Shown piece after piece: positions 45,250-52,860 of a DNA stretch of 64,000 bases. Numbering within the stretch: the first letter of the stretch is position 1; every line of letters starts with the position of its first letter. The translations under genes and the position numbers were made by a program. The notes under the pieces were generated by a model, which ran no database searches, had not been told where the DNA came from, and saw only the letters and a list, made by a program, of their open reading frames with translations. This DNA comes from an uncultured Phascolarctobacterium sp. (GTDB taxonomy: Bacteria; Bacillota; Negativicutes; Acidaminococcales; Acidaminococcaceae): positions 1 through 64,000 of the forward strand of contig NZ_CALDXR010000047.1 in NCBI RefSeq assembly GCF_937920985.1, read 5' to 3'.

Positions 45250-47154
45250 TCAGAAAGTATATTCCATGCCAACCATATAATTTCTTCCTGGTGAAGCATA
45301 CCATGCCTCTGGATCCAAATCATATACTCTTTCAGTATAGTTGGTATTAAAAATATTTCCTATTTTGCCGAACAATTTGATACTATTGCTACATTTATAA
45401 TTAGCACTTATATCCCACACCCAAAAGCTTGTAGACGTATGCACCTTAGCTGCTTTGCGTCCTTCCCTGTTAATAACTCCACGTCCGTCAAAATCTACCG
45501 CCAAGCGGTCATTGTCATAGCCGATGTTAAAATTCCATACACCTCGTGGTAAATATCCGTTTTTATTAGGGTTCTTATTTGGTTGCGGGTCAACATAAAT
45601 ATAAGTATAGCCAGCACCAAGATTAATACAGTCATTAATACTCTTATTAACCTTTACGCTAAAACCTTTTGTTTTTTCAATATCATAGTTAGTATAGATA
45701 CTATCATCACTGCCATCATTTTTCTTTACCAAACCGATAGCATCGCTGGATTTACGTCTATAGGCATTCAAATCAATTGTGGTATTCTTATCAAAGTAAT
45801 GCTTCATGCCAAGCTCATAAGTATAGCCTGTTTCGTATTTCAAATCAGGATTGCCGGAACCGGAAGAATACAGTTGGTTTACTGTTGGTGCAATAAAGTA
45901 CTGCTTATAAGACGCGTAAAAATTTGTCTTATCATCAGGAGTAAAACCGATAGTCGCACTACCGCTAGTATGGTTGCCATACTTGGAATGACTGTCATAG
46001 CGCAGACCATATGTTAAATTGTATTGTTTGGAAAAATCCCAAATATCTTGTATATATAAAGCTGTATTATGGAAATCTTTGTTTTTAATAGTCTGAGAAG
46101 CTCTATCAATACTATCTTTTGTATATTCAAAGCCACCTACCAAAGTATGATGTTCACCTATTTTATTTGTTAATTGGTCATTAATACTAAGGTTAGTTTG
46201 TACATATTGTACTGGTTTTCTCGCGGTATAATTGTCATTTATATCCTTGCTATTCCTGCTGAAGCTTAAAATATTATTGCTACTCTCAGAAAACTTATGA
46301 TTATAGCTCATAACAAAATTATTGTTATCCTTAGTTCCATAAATCGGAGTGGCTTTTTCATAAACTTGTCCTTTTTTAGGTTTAATTCTGGAATAGTCAG
46401 ATTTATACTGCGTGTACATTAAGCTCAAGTCATTTTTTTCATCAAAAGTTTTGCCCAACTTAACATTAAAAGTTTTGGCATCAACAGTTTCCGGTACCCT
46501 TCTTCCTTGACCATCTTTGAAGCTACCAGATTTTTTATTTTGTGCAGCAATATACCAGTTCAAGCCTTTTTCAGTACCGCCAGCACTCAAACCTACGTGG
46601 CTTGTCTTAAAGCTTCCGTAATCTGTGTGAAGTTTACCATACCCATTACCAATCTGCTTTCTAGTAACAATATTAATAACGCCACCTTGCGCGTCAGAAC
46701 CATATAAAGTAGAAGCAGAACCTTTAAGCACCTCTATACGTTCTACTAAATTCATATCAATGAAGTCTGCGCTAGAAAATTTTTCAGCATCGCCTCCATT
46801 AAAATTTATTCTTACACCGTCAATTAAAACTACAATATTTTTTGAACCATTAATATAAAGAGTGTTATCTGCATAAGCTTCACCACTGCCACCCATGTTC
46901 TGAACATTAACACCCGGCAAGTTGCGGATTGCTTCACCAATATTATTAAAATGCTTATTTTCTATTTCCTGTCTACCTACTACATTAACGTTCGCATTAG
47001 CATTAAACATTGTCGTAGGTACCTTTGTCGCACTAACTACCAATTTCTCTAATGAAAATTCAGGTAAATCTTCTGTAGGCATTGCATTTGCAACATTAGT
47101 AATAGCGCCAACAGCCAACATCAATATTAAACTCTTATAACCACTTGAAATCAT
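45250..47154 (-). CDS. TonB-dependent outer-membrane receptor (CirA/BtuB-like)
   Basis: 634 residues. A signal peptide (cut near ANA) is followed by a TonB-box-like LEKLVVSATK, a plug domain (about 45-155: NVNVVGRQEIE, LIDGVRINF, RIEVLKGSASTLYGSDAQGGVINIVTRK) and a 22-strand barrel ending in aromatic F (GMEYTF). It imports a large or scarce ligand across the outer membrane using TonB energy. The frame opens with a GTG at 47163 that abuts AGGAGA; the ATG at 47154 has proper spacing and is preferred. First gene of the operon; no cobalamin riboswitch lies in its short leader. Confidence 0.93.
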   Translation of the reverse strand: MISSGYKSLILMLAVGAITNVANAMPTEDLPEFSLEKLVVSATKVPTTMFNANANVNVVGRQEIENKHFNNIGEAIRNLPGVNVQNMGGSGEAYADNTLYINGSKNIVVLIDGVRINFNGGDAEKFSSADFIDMNLVERIEVLKGSASTLYGSDAQGGVINIVTRKQIGNGYGKLHTDYGSFKTSHVGLSAGGTEKGLNWYIAAQNKKSGSFKDGQGRRVPETVDAKTFNVKLGKTFDEKNDLSLMYTQYKSDYSRIKPKKGQVYEKATPIYGTKDNNNFVMSYNHKFSESSNNILSFSRNSKDINDNYTARKPVQYVQTNLSINDQLTNKIGEHHTLVGGFEYTKDSIDRASQTIKNKDFHNTALYIQDIWDFSKQYNLTYGLRYDSHSKYGNHTSGSATIGFTPDDKTNFYASYKQYFIAPTVNQLYSSGSGNPDLKYETGYTYELGMKHYFDKNTTIDLNAYRRKSSDAIGLVKKNDGSDDSIYTNYDIEKTKGFSVKVNKSINDCINLGAGYTYIYVDPQPNKNPNKNGYLPRGVWNFNIGYDNDRLAVDFDGRGVINREGRKAAKVHTSTSFWVWDISANYKCSNSIKLFGKIGNIFNTNYTERVYDLDPEAWYASPGRNYMVGMEYTF

Positions 47155-47210
47155 TGCACTCACTCTCCTATAAGCTTCAATATTCGATTGATTTTTTTAG
47201 CTTATGTGAT

Positions 47211-47240
47211 ATTATATACTATATAGCGCTATACACTCAA
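47211..47240 (-). promoter_or_regulatory. Operon promoter with MerR-type dyad between -35 and -10
   Basis: Minus strand: TTGAGT (47235-47240), 18-base spacer, TATAAT (47211-47216). Inside the spacer is the perfect 12-bp palindrome TATAGCGCTATA (47222-47233). A long spacer holding a dyad is the hallmark of promoters that MerR-family activators untwist, and a MerR gene starts 30 bases away on the other strand. Confidence 0.75.
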
Positions 47241-47269
47241 TATGTTTTTCAAGGGGATTTAGTATTAAA

Positions 47270-48097
47270 ATGAGTAACACAAACTACTTTTCTGTAAGTG
47301 AACTCGCTGCCTTAGGTAATGTATCTCGACAAACTATTCTCTACTATGATAAGCACAATTTACTAAAACCTAATTTTATAGACAGCAATGGTTACAGATA
47401 CTACCACTTCAAAGAATATCTTATTTTAGAAATAATATTAAATTTTCGCAAATTAGGTATGTCTGTAGACGAAATAAAGGCTTACATAAATGAAAAAAGT
47501 CCAGAAGCTTTAGATAACATACTAATGAACAAAGCAGCAGAATATGAGTTAACTATAAAAAAACTAAAATGTTTATTAGCAGATATCGAAATAGTTCGCA
47601 CAAATTTAGCAGCAATCAATAAATATAACGTCGGTAGTCTAACTATTCACCAACAAGAGCAAGAGATTCTAATACTTAGTCCTTTGGTTGATAAAAAAGC
47701 ACCAATCAAAACAAGAATAAAAATATTAGGAAACTTCAACCTACCACTATATAAATCAAATCACTTTAAGTCCTGCAAAGTCAGTTGGATAATTACAGCA
47801 AATGATTTTCTTAATGGTGAATGCAGGAAAAAACGCTACTACTGCTCACCAACATATGTTGATTCAAATAATAAAGAAAAGATTATCTTACCTGCTGGAA
47901 ATTACTTAACATATATTTTTCAAGGAGCTTTTCAACCGCAAGCCACAAAAATCTATGATATTATTACCCAATATCTGCATAAGCAACATTTAAAGATTAT
48001 TAGCCCGATAAAAATTACTACCTTGAAAGATTTTTGGACAGCTAAGACAAGAGATGACTATATAAGTATGCTTTCTGTTGCGGTAGAAAAGGAATGA
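47270..48097 (+). CDS. MerR-family transcriptional regulator with GyrI-like ligand-binding domain
   Basis: 275 residues, very AT-rich gene. The N-terminal MerR winged helix (FSVSELAALGNVSRQTILYY) is followed by the dimerisation coiled coil (about 80-120). A C-terminal domain of about 150 residues resembles the GyrI-like effector domain of BmrR/BltR-type regulators rather than a metal-binding loop. It is divergent from the receptor/nitrogenase-like operon, with the dyad promoter in between, so it probably activates that operon when its small-molecule ligand is present. Ligand unknown. Confidence 0.87.
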   Translation: MSNTNYFSVSELAALGNVSRQTILYYDKHNLLKPNFIDSNGYRYYHFKEYLILEIILNFRKLGMSVDEIKAYINEKSPEALDNILMNKAAEYELTIKKLKCLLADIEIVRTNLAAINKYNVGSLTIHQQEQEILILSPLVDKKAPIKTRIKILGNFNLPLYKSNHFKSCKVSWIITANDFLNGECRKKRYYCSPTYVDSNNKEKIILPAGNYLTYIFQGAFQPQATKIYDIITQYLHKQHLKIISPIKITTLKDFWTAKTRDDYISMLSVAVEKE

Positions 48098-48208
48098 AAA
48101 TATTTAGCTTATTACTATATTTTGACTTGTTTTCCTTTATAACCTAATTGAATTCCAAGAGATTATAACCCAGATAGTATTACCAATAAATTCTATTTTA
48201 AATAACAA

Positions 48209-48240
48209 GGCTGTTGCACCACCCCGCAGGTACAACAGCC
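48209..48240. terminator. Hairpin between merR and lysM genes
   Basis: Perfect stem GGCTGTTG/CAACAGCC (48209-48216 with 48233-48240) between convergent genes, with moderately T-rich tails on both sides. Confidence 0.65.
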
Positions 48241-48275
48241 CTTATCATTTTGCTTATTATATTTTATATTCTCAT

Positions 48276-48563
48276 CTATCTTTCCGCTACCATCAGTCCG
48301 TTATCATGAACGCGCAGAGGCACCTTCAAAACCTGACCGGGATAAATATGCTTAGAGTTAAGTTTGTTCGCCTGTTCAATGCGGAAAATAACCTCACGCA
48401 CATCCTCACGCGCTTCTGTATGACGACCGGCAATTTCCCACAGCGTTTCGCCTTCAGCGACAGTCACCGTATATTCCTTATAAACAGGTTCATTAGCAAA
48501 CACAGCACTATATCCGACATAAAGGAAACAAGCACAGCAGATAATACTTAAAAACTTTTTCAT
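48276..48563 (-). CDS. LysM-domain cell-envelope protein (YneA-like)
   Basis: 95 residues: a short cytoplasmic start, one hydrophobic helix (about 4-22) acting as anchor or signal, and a LysM domain (about 32-83: YTVTVAEGETLWEIAGRH...YPGQVLKVP) that binds peptidoglycan. Size and layout match YneA, the SOS-induced division inhibitor of Bacillus, but no lexA gene or clear LexA box is adjacent, so that role is only possible. AGGTGG precedes the ATG at 48563. Driven by a perfect consensus promoter. Confidence 0.85.
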   Translation of the reverse strand: MKKFLSIICCACFLYVGYSAVFANEPVYKEYTVTVAEGETLWEIAGRHTEAREDVREVIFRIEQANKLNSKHIYPGQVLKVPLRVHDNGLMVAER

Positions 48564-48598
48564 ATCTATCACCACCTAATAAATCTCTGTTTGCTTAT

Positions 48599-48627
48599 AT
48601 TATAGTGTGCCGCACGAACTTTGTCAA
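48599..48627 (-). promoter_or_regulatory. Consensus sigma-A promoter of lysM gene
   Basis: TTGACA (48622-48627), exactly 17 bases, TATAAT (48599-48604) on the minus strand. Full match to both boxes, the best in the window. Confidence 0.88.
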
Positions 48628-48724
48628 CACTTTTATGAATTTTTGTTTGTTGTTTGCCGACTCTTTGCGAACGTATTTCCAAATTCCAATATAGTTTATA
48701 CGTTATATTCAAAAAATTACTGCA

Positions 48725-48760
48725 GCAAAAAAGGCATCACCTCTCGGCAATGCCCTTTTG
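48725..48760 (-). terminator. Terminator of oxidase paralog 4
   Basis: Imperfect hairpin (AAGGCAT with ATGCCCTT) followed by TTTTTTG on the minus strand, 12 bases after the stop codon. Confidence 0.7.
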
Positions 48761-48771
48761 CTTAATATATG

Positions 48772-50175
48772 CTACTCTATATCGAAAATTTTGCCCGGAT
48801 TCAAAATATTATTGGGATCCAGGGCTTTTTTTATCGCCCGCATCATTTCCAGCTCATCCGGATTAGTGAATTCCTCCATCAGCTGTTTGCGTTTATAACC
48901 AATGCCATGCTCACCGCTCAAGCGACCGCCGTGTGCGTAAATAAAGCGGTACAGCTCCTGCTGGTTGGCTTTGACTCTGGCATCCCAGTCCGCATAATCT
49001 TCCTGCTCCTGCTTCAGGATATTCAAATGGATATTACCGTCACCGGCATGACTGGCAATGCGTGTTACCAGCTGATACTTATCGGCCAGACGCAAAATTT
49101 CCGCAAGCAACGCAGGCTCATGGTCTACCGGGCAGACAACGTCCTCCTTGCAGACAATCAGGCTTTCCGCACGCACTGCTTCGGCGAAGGCCTTGCGTGC
49201 CTGCCAGATTTTATCGTGCTCCGCTACCAGCACATCGCCGGCACCGTTTTCCGAGCAGATTTCATCCATCGTACAAGCCTTTTCATCCAAGTCATCCTCG
49301 CTGGTGCCTTCCACTTCTACGATAAGATAATTGCCCTTGTCACTGCCCTGCAGCGTTGTACCGAGATAACGCTCTACGGATTTGATAGTGATATTATCCA
49401 TGTATTCTACGCAGGTAGGCATAATACCGGCCATAATCAGCTTGTTTACCGTGCCGATAGCATCCTCAGGGGATTCAAAAACCGCCAGCAGATCCATGCT
49501 GTACTTAGGCAACGGCAGCAGCTTTACGGTAATCTGCGTAATGATACTAAGAGTACCCTCACTGCCGATTATCAGCTGCTCCAGGCAATAGCCTGTAGTC
49601 TGCTTTTGCAGGCGTGCTCCCAGCTGCACAATCTTGCCGGTAGGATTTACCACCTCAACGGCATATACCTGATGACGCGTAGTACCGTATTTAACCGCGC
49701 GGTTGCCACCGGCATTGGTTGCCACATTGCCGCCGATAAAACAGGAATCACCGCTGCAGGGGTCGCCTGCATAAAAGGCTCCCTTAGCTGCAGCCGCAGT
49801 CTGCAAATCGGAAGTGCGCACACCCGGCTCTACAACCGCATACATAGCATCGGCATTAACCTCGATAATTTTATTCATCTTTTCGAGCGAAAGCACTACA
49901 CCGCCATAAATGGGCACTGCACCGCAGGCAAGACCTGTACCTGCGCCACGTGGCACAACCGGGAAGTGATATTCATTCGCCAGCTTGACCACAGCCGCCA
50001 CCTGCTGTGCATTTTCCGCAAATACGACAGCCTCAGGCATATGATGATAAGCCGGGTCAGTTACTTCATCATGGGCATATATTTCCATCTGCCCTGCATC
50101 CGTCAATACATTCTGCACGCCGACCAAAGCCTGCAGCTTGGCAATTATTTCGTCAGACAGCTTGTTATACTCCAT
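48772..50175 (-). CDS. FAD-linked 2-hydroxyacid oxidase/dehydrogenase, GlcD type (paralog 4)
   Basis: 467-residue relative of the three oxidases at the left end. It has VPRGAGTGLACGAVPIYGG, GDPCSGDSCFIGGNVATNAGG, and a C-terminal SGEHGIGYKRKQ with DPNNILNPGKIF. The KCSTGYC segment of the others is here KQTTGYC, and the GTG at the PP-loop resembles LDH-type members. It follows an AEC carrier gene by 92 bases on the same strand, which suggests import and oxidation of an organic anion such as lactate. GGAGGA precedes the ATG. Confidence 0.9.
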   Translation of the reverse strand: MEYNKLSDEIIAKLQALVGVQNVLTDAGQMEIYAHDEVTDPAYHHMPEAVVFAENAQQVAAVVKLANEYHFPVVPRGAGTGLACGAVPIYGGVVLSLEKMNKIIEVNADAMYAVVEPGVRTSDLQTAAAAKGAFYAGDPCSGDSCFIGGNVATNAGGNRAVKYGTTRHQVYAVEVVNPTGKIVQLGARLQKQTTGYCLEQLIIGSEGTLSIITQITVKLLPLPKYSMDLLAVFESPEDAIGTVNKLIMAGIMPTCVEYMDNITIKSVERYLGTTLQGSDKGNYLIVEVEGTSEDDLDEKACTMDEICSENGAGDVLVAEHDKIWQARKAFAEAVRAESLIVCKEDVVCPVDHEPALLAEILRLADKYQLVTRIASHAGDGNIHLNILKQEQEDYADWDARVKANQQELYRFIYAHGGRLSGEHGIGYKRKQLMEEFTNPDELEMMRAIKKALDPNNILNPGKIFDIE

Positions 50176-50267
50176 AATTCAGTCCTCCTCATTTGCAACA
50201 TTTATATTTTAAACTACTCTATGCTTATTTTATCACAAACAGCGACATTTATAACAGCAAATATTTT

Positions 50268-51206
50268 TCAGTGTACCAGCCACATATAAAACGGTATTGC
50301 AAAGACCGCCAGCACCGTACTTACCGCCGTCAGCATGGCAGCATATTTATAATCGCCGCCGTAGCCTTTTGCTACAATCGCCGTATTAGTCATCGCCGGC
50401 ATCGCCGCCATAATCACAAAAACCTTTTCCATCATCGGCTCCAGATGGAAAAACGGCAGGATCAGGAAAACTATCCAAGGACAGATTAAATAGCGTCCCA
50501 GCATAGCAACTACCAGCTCCTTGCCTACGGCAATTTCTTCCCAACGGGTTTTGCTCATGGCAATACCGATGAACAGCATCGCCAGCGGTGTAGTCATACT
50601 GCCCAGATAATGAAAGGACTTGAATACCGGCTCAGGCAGATTCCATTCCAGCAGTACCATCACTACACCCAACATAAAGCCCATAAGCGGCGGCGACATA
50701 ATGCTTTTCAGTGTCTTACGGCTGAAAAGCGGCATGGTTACGCCATTGCTGCTTGCCAAGTCATGAAATCCTATAGTCCAGAAAAGCGTTGTGTTCACCA
50801 TGTAGTAAATCATAATATAAGGAGCGCCGGCATCACCGAACAAGGCTATACCTAACGGCAGGCCGATAAAAATTGTATTGGAAAAGCTGACGCAGATAGA
50901 AAAAATTCCTCTGTGCTCCCGCGGCACACCTATCAGACGTCCGAGCAGCCTGCTGATAAAATAGCCTGCCAGCATCGAAATAACCGGTACAATCAGGCCA
51001 TGCGAAAGCGTAATGAGCTGGTCATGCTTAAACTGCCCCAAAATATTGGTCAGCATATATGTAGGCAGGCAGACATAATTCACCAGACGCGAAATCAGCG
51101 CCACACTTTCCTCGCTGAACCAGCCCCTGCGCTCTAAATAAAAGCCGACAGCAATCATCAGCATGATGGTCAGCACACCGTTTAATGCATGTAAAACTAT
51201 TTCCAT
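50268..51206 (-). CDS. AEC (auxin efflux carrier) family transporter
   Basis: 312-residue inner-membrane protein with ten helices in two five-helix halves. The conserved NYVCLPTYMLTNI, SFSNTIFIGLPLG and C-terminal AAMPAMTNTAIVAKGYGG are AEC signatures. Bacterial members carry malate, malonate or lactate. Being upstream of a hydroxyacid oxidase makes an alpha-hydroxy acid a likely cargo. GAGGGGA precedes the ATG. Confidence 0.9.
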   Translation of the reverse strand: MEIVLHALNGVLTIMLMIAVGFYLERRGWFSEESVALISRLVNYVCLPTYMLTNILGQFKHDQLITLSHGLIVPVISMLAGYFISRLLGRLIGVPREHRGIFSICVSFSNTIFIGLPLGIALFGDAGAPYIMIYYMVNTTLFWTIGFHDLASSNGVTMPLFSRKTLKSIMSPPLMGFMLGVVMVLLEWNLPEPVFKSFHYLGSMTTPLAMLFIGIAMSKTRWEEIAVGKELVVAMLGRYLICPWIVFLILPFFHLEPMMEKVFVIMAAMPAMTNTAIVAKGYGGDYKYAAMLTAVSTVLAVFAIPFYMWLVH

Positions 51207-51226
51207 TGTTCATTCCCCTCATAAGG

Positions 51227-51257
51227 CAAAAATTGCCGAAGCATTCAGCTCCGGCAA
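51227..51257 (-). terminator. Terminator of the 112-residue hypothetical gene
   Basis: Stem TTGCCG/CGGCAA (51233-51238 with 51252-51257) followed by TTTTTG on the minus strand. It separates the hypothetical gene from the AEC/oxidase pair. Confidence 0.7.
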
Positions 51258-51265
51258 CGAAGATT

Positions 51266-51604
51266 TTAGTTTTTGGATTTTTTTACTTCTTCCAGCTTGT
51301 TTTTCATCCAGTCAATCATTGCTACCTTGCCAAAATCGTGCCAGGTTTCACATTCGGTATTTTTGGCAATATACTCATTCCACTTATCCTGATTAACATT
51401 TTCTACTTCCATCAGGTTCATAATGCCAAAACCGCTGCGCCAGATCATATCATCCATAGATGTAAATTTGCTGTTTTCCTGCAAAAACTTAGGATTGAAT
51501 AATTCCTGGAAGGATACCTTGTTCAAAATCTTGCCCAGTTCCTTATCCTCGGTAAAAATTCCCAGATAATGCTTAAAGGTTTTATCTAATTTATTTTTTT
51601 CCAT
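51266..51604 (-). CDS. Conserved-looking hypothetical protein
   Basis: 112 residues, charged, soluble, no signal peptide or membrane segment. It is rich in aromatic residues (WRSGFGIMNLM, ECETWHDFGKVAMIDWM) with a lysine-rich C terminus. No family recognised. GGAGGAAG precedes the ATG at 51604, so the upstream in-frame start at 51646 is rejected. Stand-alone, divergent from the Rrf2 regulator gene. Confidence 0.7.
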   Translation of the reverse strand: MEKNKLDKTFKHYLGIFTEDKELGKILNKVSFQELFNPKFLQENSKFTSMDDMIWRSGFGIMNLMEVENVNQDKWNEYIAKNTECETWHDFGKVAMIDWMKNKLEEVKKSKN

Positions 51605-51738
51605 CTTACTTCCTCCAAAAATAGTTGTATAAGGGTATTTTAACACAAAAGCAATAAAATGGCACTAGCATTTTCATATTCCGTGTGCAGAATCATTAAT
51701 TTATGCCCGCATAACACAGATATGATAATCATTATTGA

Positions 51739-51763
51739 ATTCCTACTAAATTCATAGTAGAAT
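51739..51763 (+). promoter_or_regulatory. Operator-like inverted repeat before the Rrf2 regulator
   Basis: ATTCCTACTA (51739-51748) and TAGTAGAAT (51755-51763) form an imperfect dyad, 28 bases before the regulator start and next to a TATAGT box. The ATTCC...GGAAT-like arms resemble sites of CymR/IscR-type Rrf2 proteins, suggesting autoregulation. Confidence 0.5.
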
Positions 51764-51790
51764 ATAGTCATTAGAAAGGTTGTGACCGTA

Positions 51791-52225
51791 ATGAAAATTT
51801 CTACCAAGGGACGTTATGCCCTGCGATTGATGCTCGATTTAGCAATCAACCACACCGGTAGCTATATACCATTAAAAACAGTTGCCCAACGGCAAAATAT
51901 TTCCGATAAATACTTAGAGCAAATTATTCACCAGCTGAGTAAAGCAGGCTTTGTCCAAAGTGCCCGCGGCGCTCAGGGAGGCTATCGTCTGGCGCGCACG
52001 CCTGATGAATACACTGTCGGTGAAATTCTGCGCACAGTCGAGGGCAGTCTTGCTCCCGTATCCTGCCTGGACTGCAAAACACCCTGCGATCAGTTTGACT
52101 CCTGTATCACCATCGGTCTTTACAAAAAAATTCAGCAGGCCATTGACGGCGTAGTTGACCACACTACGCTGCACGATATGATAAGCGATTACCGTGCCAA
52201 GCATCCGAAGGCTGAAAATATTTAA
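51791..52225 (+). CDS. Rrf2-family transcriptional regulator (IscR/CymR-like)
   Basis: 145 residues. The winged helix (MKISTKGRYALRLMLDLA, KTVAQRQNISDKYLEQII) is followed by SARGAQGGYRLAR, the wing. Four cysteines (92, 95, 99, 105) sit in the loop where IscR holds its [2Fe-2S] cluster, so it may sense iron-sulfur status; CymR lacks these. The open frame has a GTG three codons earlier (51782), but ATG gives the family start. No cysteine desulfurase gene follows, unlike typical isc loci. Confidence 0.88.
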   Translation: MKISTKGRYALRLMLDLAINHTGSYIPLKTVAQRQNISDKYLEQIIHQLSKAGFVQSARGAQGGYRLARTPDEYTVGEILRTVEGSLAPVSCLDCKTPCDQFDSCITIGLYKKIQQAIDGVVDHTTLHDMISDYRAKHPKAENI

Positions 52226-52284
52226 AAGCGAGCTAAGCACCCGCATTTTATAGAAAAATAACAAAGCATTAGGAGGAAAATAAT

Positions 52285-52860
52285 ATGAACAGAGAAGAAG
52301 CCTGGAATTTATTACGTCAATATAACAAGGAGTCCTTTCATCTGCGTCATGCACTGACTGTAGAAGGCATTATGCGTTACTTTGCCAAGGAGCTTGGCTA
52401 TGCAGACCAGGAGGAATACTGGGGCATCGTAGGCCTGCTGCATGACCTGGATTTTGAGCTGTATCCCGAAGAGCACTGTGTAAAATCTCAGGAGCTGATG
52501 CGCGAGCACGGTGTAGATGAAAACATTATCCGCTCCACTGCCAGCCACGGCTGGGGCCTGACTGCCGCTAACATCGAACCTGAGCATCAGATGGAAAAGG
52601 TGCTTTTCGCTATCGATGAGCTTTCCGGCTTAATCGGTGCCGCTGCCCTGATGCGCCCTTCCAAAAGCGTACAGGACATGGAGCTGAAATCCCTGAAAAA
52701 AAAATTTAAGGATAAACACTTTGCAGCCGGTTGCAGCCGCGATGTAATCAAACAAGGTGCCGATATCCTGGGCTGGCCTTTAGACGAGCTGATGGAAAAA
52801 ACTATCGCCGCTATGCGTGTAGACGAAGCAGCCATCAACGAAGTCTGCGATAAATTATGA
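52285..52860 (+). CDS. HD-domain phosphohydrolase family protein
   Basis: 191 residues. The HD signature is LLHDLDFE, with an earlier His in LRHALTVEG and a later His in TASHGWG, forming a metal site. It belongs to the small HD proteins annotated as HDIG hydrolases; the substrate is unknown, probably a nucleotide or phosphate ester. AGGAGG precedes the ATG. The stop overlaps the next start (ATGA), coupling it to the secreted protein that follows. Confidence 0.85.
   Translation: MNREEAWNLLRQYNKESFHLRHALTVEGIMRYFAKELGYADQEEYWGIVGLLHDLDFELYPEEHCVKSQELMREHGVDENIIRSTASHGWGLTAANIEPEHQMEKVLFAIDELSGLIGAAALMRPSKSVQDMELKSLKKKFKDKHFAAGCSRDVIKQGADILGWPLDELMEKTIAAMRVDEAAINEVCDKL

Noticed and set aside
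47155..47269. Cobalamin or haem riboswitch before the TonB receptor
   Set aside because: The leader is under 60 bases and lacks the B12 box or any large fold; regulation by the MerR dyad explains the region better.
48600..48680. LexA (SOS) box before the LysM gene
   Set aside because: Only isolated GTTCG half-strings occur; no CGAAC-N4-GTTCG palindrome was found.
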